NCBI GenBank assembly: GCA_016926175.1
Contig: JAFGPA010000005.1
Location: forward strand, 1 to 34,982
DNA: 34,982 nt
From: Microcaldota archaeon
Lineage (GTDB): Archaea; Micrarchaeota; Micrarchaeia; Anstonellales; Bilamarchaeaceae
Direction: 5' to 3'
Shown here: one piece after another, positions 30,818 through 34,982 of the stretch
Position numbering within the stretch: position 1 is the stretch's first letter
Layout: each line of letters starts with the position of its first letter
Position numbers and translations under genes: made by a program
Notes under the pieces: model-generated
What the model saw: only the letters and a program-made list of their open reading frames with translations
Told to the model about the DNA's origin: nothing
The model's database searches: none

Positions 30818-31104
30818 TTTCCAAAAGGATCGAAAATCGTATTATTTATGAATTCCTCCCTTTTGGGGGGCTCCTTTTTTTTCAGGGCATCTTCTATCAG
30901 TTGGGGGTTGAACCCCACAACGATCCTTCCGTTTATCTCCAGGACCGGCACACCAGTTTTTCCGCTTTTCCTTACCATCTCTTCAGCTTTTTTCCCGTCC
31001 CTGGAAATATCATAATCGACAAATTCAATGCCCCGGTTTTGCAGGTATTCCTTTGCCATGTTGCAGAATCCGCATTCCGGCATACTATAGATTATCACAG
31101 CCAC
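30814..31104 (-). CDS. Glutaredoxin-like thiol-disulfide protein
   Basis: 96 residues with the thioredoxin fold: IIYSMPECGFCNMA holds the active-site C-G-F-C, TGVPVLEIN has the cis-proline, and GFNPQLIEDAL ends the domain. A 20-residue tail (EPPKREEFINNTIFDPFGN) is extra. The start is GTG at 31104, supported by the TATA-like element at 31129-31137. It probably reduces disulfides in the cytoplasm. Confidence 0.93.
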   Translation of the reverse strand: MAVIIYSMPECGFCNMAKEYLQNRGIEFVDYDISRDGKKAEEMVRKSGKTGVPVLEINGRIVVGFNPQLIEDALKKKEPPKREEFINNTIFDPFGN

Positions 31105-31128
31105 TTTTTCAACTTAGCCTGGCAGTTC

Positions 31129-31137
31129 TTTTAATTA
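31129..31137. promoter_or_regulatory. TATA-like element shared by divergent glutaredoxin and aminotransferase genes
   Basis: TTTTAATTA lies 24 bases from the GTG at 31104 (- strand) and 19 bases from the ATG at 31157 (+ strand). As at 5639-5646 there are exactly 52 bases between the start codons and no second TATA candidate. Confidence 0.5.
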
Positions 31138-31156
31138 TTGCCTTCAAATCTAAATC

Positions 31157-32227
31157 ATGACAAATTTGCTTTCTCCAGGCCCAGTACCAGTTCTTGAGGA
31201 AATCTCCCTGGCACAGACAAAAGAAATGATAACCCATCGTTCCGAGGCAATGACAGAACTTTACAGGGATCTTGTTACCAGGCTGAAAAAATACCTGAAC
31301 AGCGATGAATCCTACATTCTGACAGGTTCAGGAGCGCTTGGCCTTGAAACCCTTGTCATGAACCTATGCGACAGAAATGACAGGGTGGTATGCTTTCCAA
31401 ACGGAGATTTTGGCAACAAGCAGGTTCTTACAGTGAAAGTGTATTCCAATGCCATTGAAAATACAATTGAAGACGGAAAAGGATGGAATCTTGAAAGGAC
31501 AAAGGAAAAAATAGACTCAAGCGATGCAACTGTACTTGCCATTGTTTACAATGAAACCTCCCTTGGAGTAAGAAATAATATCCGGGAAATCTGCAGATAT
31601 TCAAAATCGAAAGGCATGCTTACCATTGTGGATGGCATATCAGCATGGCCAGGAACAGAAATGGATATGAAGGAATTCGGAGTGGATGGCTTTGTTGCAG
31701 GCAGCCAGAAATGTCCCGGAGCCCCTCCAGGCATGGCACTTCTTGGCCTTTCCAAAGATGCAGTTGACCGGTATAGCAGCAGGGAACTGATACCTGGCTA
31801 TTACTGTGATCTGCGCAGGCATAAGAAATACTATGAAAAAAACATGCAGACTCCAAATACCCCGGCAATAACTTTGTTCTGGGCATTGCAGAAAGCATTT
31901 GATATCCTAGATGAAAAAGGGGGCGTTGAAGCTGCTGTGAAAAGGCACGCATCGGCTGCAGAATATACAAGAAACCGGCTCCTTGACATGGACATTGCCC
32001 TTATTGCAGAAAAAGGCTTTGAATCAAACACCGTAACCGGTTTTGTCGTTCCAGAAGGCTTTAAAGCTGCAGATGTAAAAAAGAGGCTGAAAGCTGAATT
32101 TGACATCCAAATCGTAGGTGCCAGGGGCACCTTCAAGGAAAACGGCTTGAGAATTGCACATATGGGCAATTTTGACATCAGCAACATCGAAGCTGCCCTT
32201 GATGCTATGGAGAAAATAATTAAATAG
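31157..32227 (+). CDS. Class V aminotransferase (alanine/serine-glyoxylate type)
   Basis: PLP-dependent enzyme of 356 residues in the alanine-glyoxylate / serine-pyruvate aminotransferase group. Motifs are NLLSPGPVPV at the N-terminus, HRSEAM, LTGSGALGLE (phosphate binding), VYNETSLGV, VDGISAWPG with D159 and the PLP lysine K185 in AGSQKCPGAPPG. A role in serine/glycine or alanine metabolism is likely; the SerK-like gene 2 kb away makes a serine link attractive, but they are not in one operon. The exact donor and acceptor cannot be read from sequence. Confidence 0.92.
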   Translation: MTNLLSPGPVPVLEEISLAQTKEMITHRSEAMTELYRDLVTRLKKYLNSDESYILTGSGALGLETLVMNLCDRNDRVVCFPNGDFGNKQVLTVKVYSNAIENTIEDGKGWNLERTKEKIDSSDATVLAIVYNETSLGVRNNIREICRYSKSKGMLTIVDGISAWPGTEMDMKEFGVDGFVAGSQKCPGAPPGMALLGLSKDAVDRYSSRELIPGYYCDLRRHKKYYEKNMQTPNTPAITLFWALQKAFDILDEKGGVEAAVKRHASAAEYTRNRLLDMDIALIAEKGFESNTVTGFVVPEGFKAADVKKRLKAEFDIQIVGARGTFKENGLRIAHMGNFDISNIEAALDAMEKIIK

Positions 32228-32255
32228 ATTAACTTGAATATTCATGAGGTTGACT

Positions 32256-33383
32256 ATGTCTGAGGATTCCGTTAGTTTAAGCAAACTTGTTTCACTGACT
32301 TTTGATGCCGATCCAGAAGTCAGAAAGAAAGCCGCCACAGATCTTGCAGTGCATGATGATCCGGCAGCACTGTTTGCACTGGTTGAACTAAGCTATGACA
32401 AAGAACCATCTGTGAGGGAATGTGCCCAGAGAATCCTTGACAAGAAAAAAGAAGCTGAAGCGGAAGTAATGTCATTTGCGGAAATATTTTCCAGGGGCGA
32501 AAAGGAACCCAGGGAAAAGGATGTTCCAAAGGATGCAAGGCAGAAAGTACTGGACCCCATCACCCAGATATTCGAAAAGCGCCTTGGTAAAGAAAGGGCA
32601 GAAATTGTAAAGCAGAAAATGATGCCTTCCATAGAGAAAATGTATCTCAGGTCACAGAGACCCAAAAAAGACGGCGGAAGAAAAGTTGTTATGCAGGAAT
32701 TCCTTACCAATTATCTTGAAGTTATATCTGATCTTGACCATGTTGGCGGTTCTGAGACAGAATTGATTGTTCCGGCGGCAGTCCTGGCAGAAGACAAAAT
32801 TGTCCCGGAAGAGCTTGAAGAAGTTGGAATGAATGCCAGGACAGACCAGATTTCTTCAGAAATAGAGCATATTGAAAGCGAACAGATGGAAGAAATCAAG
32901 GAACAGCATGAAATAGAACACCTGCCGGACACATTCTTCAAAAAAGCATACGAAGTCATGATGCTTTCTGAAGGCGATGACAGGATCATGCGTACCGAAA
33001 TGACCCGCATGATCGATACCGCCAAAAAAGAAATCACGCTTGCATTCAACCTTGCCAAGAAAAAATTCAAGGAAACCAAGATTACAAATATCACAAAGAT
33101 CCGGGACGGCATGCGCAACATCAATACCGACACTCTCATAGTTATATCAGCTGAAAACCTGGAATACCTGAAAAGCAAGAAAGTAAAATCCATGGTGACA
33201 AGGATAATTGTCAATGATGATGAAGGCAATGAAGGGGTTCTTTATATGTTTGAAGACCGCGGCATGACAATCAAGCCCGGGATGAAAATAAAGGCTGAAA
33301 AGGCAATTGCCAAGACATTCAAGTTCTCTGGAGAGACAGTTCTTACCCTTGGCAAAAAAAGCAATGTTTATATTGTTTTATGA
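32256..33383 (+). CDS. HEAT-repeat-containing protein of unknown function
   Basis: 375 residues from ATG 32256, chosen because GAGGTTGA lies directly upstream; ATG 32244 is an alternative. Residues 1-65 form about two HEAT-like helical repeats (FDADPEVRKKAATDLAVHDD, then DKEPSVRECAQRIL). A charged helical region (70-200) with an acidic stretch rich in Glu follows. The C-terminal part (about 220-375) looks like a helical segment and then a beta domain (KSKKVKSMVTRIIVNDD ... LGKKSNVYIVL). Just upstream of rpoK with 22 bases between, so possibly co-transcribed. A scaffold role is a guess. Confidence 0.85.
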   Translation: MSEDSVSLSKLVSLTFDADPEVRKKAATDLAVHDDPAALFALVELSYDKEPSVRECAQRILDKKKEAEAEVMSFAEIFSRGEKEPREKDVPKDARQKVLDPITQIFEKRLGKERAEIVKQKMMPSIEKMYLRSQRPKKDGGRKVVMQEFLTNYLEVISDLDHVGGSETELIVPAAVLAEDKIVPEELEEVGMNARTDQISSEIEHIESEQMEEIKEQHEIEHLPDTFFKKAYEVMMLSEGDDRIMRTEMTRMIDTAKKEITLAFNLAKKKFKETKITNITKIRDGMRNINTDTLIVISAENLEYLKSKKVKSMVTRIIVNDDEGNEGVLYMFEDRGMTIKPGMKIKAEKAIAKTFKFSGETVLTLGKKSNVYIVL

Positions 33384-33405
33384 GTGTTAATTTTTGGTGG
33401 GTTAA

Positions 33406-33573
33406 ATGGAATCAACTAAATATGAAATTGCACGCTTGATAGGCGCGAGGGCATTGCAGCTTTCTATGGGTGCACCACCTCTTATCAAGATCAAGGACGG
33501 AACAAAAACATTTATTCAGGTTGCCGAGGATGAGCTTGCAAAAAAGGCCATCCCCCTAGCGGTAGTCCACTAA
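33406..33573 (+). CDS. rpoK: DNA-directed RNA polymerase subunit K (Rpo6)
   Basis: 55 residues, a short gene easily missed. Core Rpo6/RPB6 features are clear: [21 protein letters not shown] near the N-terminus (positions 5-25) and [15 protein letters not shown] at the end. The protein stabilises the assembly of the largest RNA polymerase subunit. GGTGGG lies directly before ATG 33406. It is near the minimum size for archaeal RpoK. Its 3' end overlaps the convergent surface-protein gene by 18 bases. Confidence 0.95.
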   Translation: MESTKYEIARLIGARALQLSMGAPPLIKIKDGTKTFIQVAEDELAKKAIPLAVVH

Positions 33574-34164
33574 TTCAACCCTGAATCCCTTTCCTTCTAC
33601 TTTCAAAAGAATCCTTCTTTCCTTGTCTATCCAGTCATATTCAGAAAATTCGCCCTCTGTTCTTATTTCAACAACAAATGCTTCCCTTCCATTGTATTCT
33701 TCCATCTTTATCACCCTGTAATGGGTTTCTGTTATGTATTGGGGCATATCGGAATAGTATATGTACATTGAGTTGTTCCAGCTCCAGTTTTCATGGAGTG
33801 CAAGCATCCATGGCTTGAAAAGGATAAATGCAGGTTCTTTGAATGAAGAATTGGATCCTGTCTCATCCATTCCCCATTTATCAATGCAGATGTGTGTTTT
33901 GTTTACGCTTTCCGCCACCAAAACCATGGTGCAATCCCCTCCATCTAATGCCAGGTAGGTTATGTTTACAACTGTGCCATTGGTATAATAGTTGTAGGTG
34001 TAGTAGTCTTCCGGCAAAATCTTAAGTTCCGTGTTTTTTTCAAGCGGGCTTTCCCTGAAAACGATTTTAGTGTCATCAAAAGCTGGTTTCACCATCAATG
34101 CTGCCGCTATTATCAAAACAAAAAAAGCCACAATCGTAAGCAACAGCGTGTTGTTTTTGATCAT
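33556..34164 (-). CDS. Membrane-anchored extracellular protein, unknown function
   Basis: 202 residues. The N-terminus ([19 protein letters not shown]) is a signal anchor, followed by a beta-rich extracellular domain with two cysteines (GDCTMVL, THICIDK), several N-x-S/T sequons (NGT, NIT, NKT, NSS, NWS, NNS) and many aromatic residues. GCTTAAAA (34186-34193) is 21 bases upstream of ATG 34164 and overlaps the end of dcd. Sequons and cysteines suggest a glycosylated cell-surface protein. No family recognised. Confidence 0.8.
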   Translation of the reverse strand: MIKNNTLLLTIVAFFVLIIAAALMVKPAFDDTKIVFRESPLEKNTELKILPEDYYTYNYYTNGTVVNITYLALDGGDCTMVLVAESVNKTHICIDKWGMDETGSNSSFKEPAFILFKPWMLALHENWSWNNSMYIYYSDMPQYITETHYRVIKMEEYNGREAFVVEIRTEGEFSEYDWIDKERRILLKVEGKGFRVELVDYR

Positions 34165-34185
34165 CAGAATAATTATCCTGCTTCA

Positions 34186-34193
34186 GCTTAAAA
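34186..34193 (-). promoter_or_regulatory. TATA-like element for the surface-protein gene
   Basis: TTTTAAGC on the - strand ends 21 bases before ATG 34164, between it and the dcd stop codon, giving a leaderless start. Confidence 0.45.
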
Positions 34194-34709
34194 TTACTGA
34201 TCCTTTGCAATCTGGCCGAATTTCTTGTATGGCTTCGTTGTCTTACTGCCCATTTTATGGAAAACAACCTGCGAAATTCTCATTCCTGCCCTCAGCTTCA
34301 CCGAAAAAGGGGCAAGATTAACTATTTCAAGCACCTGGTGGTTATCTGATCCGGGCTGTACCAGGGCACTGGTGATATGTATTATAAGCCCCATTCTTGC
34401 ATATCTGCTTCTTCCTTCCAGTTTTCCCATAATGTCTGCGGGAAGGGTGATTTTCTCCCTGGTTTTGGCAAGACACATTTCTCTTTTTTTCAGGGTTATT
34501 GCGTTCGCTTTTTTTGTTACAAATGCCCTCTGAAATTCTGTTTTTGAAAGATCAACAGTCCTTTTACTTAGGCTTGGCCTGAAGAACTGCCATTCGTTGG
34601 ATAAAGTAAGGTCAATGCTGGCAGGTCCTATCTGCTCCTCCTTCAGCTGTGTTATGATTATTTTTTTCTCCTTCAGCATCTTTTTGATATCCTCATTTGA
34701 AAGAATCAT
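34194..34709 (-). CDS. dcd: dCTP deaminase family (Dcd)
   Basis: 171 residues. Deaminates dCTP, supplying dUTP for dTMP synthesis; some archaeal members also hydrolyse dUTP. Signatures: GPASIDLTLSN (28-38), KLEGRSRYARMGL (96-108), HITSALVQPGSDNHQVLEIVN with catalytic E128 and the C-terminal AGMRISQVVFHKM. Whether it is also a dUTPase cannot be decided. A GGAG ribosome-binding site precedes ATG 34709, with an ATTTATAAAGG TATA element further upstream. Confidence 0.94.
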   Translation of the reverse strand: MILSNEDIKKMLKEKKIIITQLKEEQIGPASIDLTLSNEWQFFRPSLSKRTVDLSKTEFQRAFVTKKANAITLKKREMCLAKTREKITLPADIMGKLEGRSRYARMGLIIHITSALVQPGSDNHQVLEIVNLAPFSVKLRAGMRISQVVFHKMGSKTTKPYKKFGQIAKDQ

Positions 34710-34793
34710 GCTAATTCTCCTTCATTTTCCTTTATAAATCTGTTTTTAATATTTTGCACATAAATCGACTATTAATAACACAAGAGGAAAGTC

Positions 34794-34982
34794 ATGAGAC
34801 ACCAGAATAAAAACATTTTAAAGAATCCAAGATTTGTCCTGGGGGCAGGAGCAACATCGCTTGCCATGATTACCGCCCTTCAAATTTTCAGCAGCTGCAA
34901 GTCTGAGTCTGAAAATATTCAGAAAAGCCATGCAGAAGCAGCAAACAACTCCGGCATTGCCGGACTTTATGATTATGTGCAG
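34794..34982 (+). CDS. Predicted lipoprotein, N-terminal part (continues beyond window)
   Basis: 63 codons are visible from ATG 34794 with no stop before the window ends. AGAGGAAAG is a good ribosome-binding site. The basic N-terminus (MRHQNKNILKNPRF), a hydrophobic stretch (VLGAGATSLAMITALQIF) and FSSC form a lipoprotein signal peptide, followed by a hydrophilic, charged mature start (KSESENIQKSHAEAANN). It is divergent from dcd. The function cannot be judged from this part. Confidence 0.75.
   Translation, partial: MRHQNKNILKNPRFVLGAGATSLAMITALQIFSSCKSESENIQKSHAEAANNSGIAGLYDYVQ

Noticed and set aside
1-34982. CRISPR array, insertion sequence or inteins
   Set aside because: No regularly spaced repeats or transposase motifs were seen. 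PolB runs without insertion through motifs A, B and C.

Overview
This window is a gene-dense piece of an archaeal chromosome. The genes that show this are a B-family DNA polymerase with a C-terminal PCNA-binding motif, an Nre-family DNA repair protein, a class I CCA-adding enzyme, Pus10, RNA polymerase subunit K, a short beta-CASP nuclease of the aCPSF2 type, and two enzymes of ether-lipid synthesis (geranylgeranylglyceryl-phosphate synthase and a geranylgeranyl reductase). Many start codons lie 20-24 bases from a TATA-like element, which points to leaderless transcription. The coding density, overlapping genes, shortened versions of familiar proteins and many unrecognised small proteins suggest a reduced DPANN-like or Altiarchaeota-like lineage. 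Exact placement cannot be read from this window. The lipid, purine, pyrimidine and shikimate genes argue against an extremely dependent symbiont.

Layout. 1-7.6 kb: the end of an unknown protein, a large lipoprotein with membrane and coiled-coil parts (- strand), CCA-adding enzyme, a small lipoprotein, a beta-CASP nuclease (- strand), then a tight + strand operon of a K+ channel-like protein, an E1/ThiF-like protein, a 93-residue unknown and a PHP phosphoesterase. 7.8-12.8 kb: a + strand cluster that looks like a reduced type IV secretion / Ced-like DNA-transfer system. It holds a Yip1-like membrane protein, a polytopic VirB6/CedA-like protein with a sequon-rich loop, a membrane-anchored protein resembling VirB3 plus the VirB4 N-domain, a separate VirB4/HerA-like ATPase, a coiled-coil winged-helix protein and a 52-codon ORF. 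12.8-18.4 kb: purD, a secreted transglutaminase-like protein, aroD, geranylgeranyl reductase, GGGP synthase and pyrE.

18.4-28.6 kb: mostly - strand. Pus10 with two small unknown genes, a glutamine amidotransferase-like protein (+), PolB, a regulator made of three HTH repeats with inverted repeats in its promoter, a surface protein, Nre and a 636-residue unknown. 28.7-35 kb: tRNA-Gly(GCC), a SerK/ParB-like protein, a minimal RNA-ligase-like nucleotidyltransferase, a PIN protein, glutaredoxin, a class V aminotransferase, a HEAT-repeat protein, rpoK (55 codons), a membrane-anchored surface protein, dCTP deaminase and the start of a lipoprotein gene.

Two architectural patterns stand out. All seven convergent gene pairs overlap tail to tail (4-18 bases). 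Two divergent pairs have exactly 52 bases between their start codons, with a single near-palindromic TATA element in the middle. No CRISPR array, insertion sequence or origin was seen, and no gene-free stretch exceeds about 200 bases.
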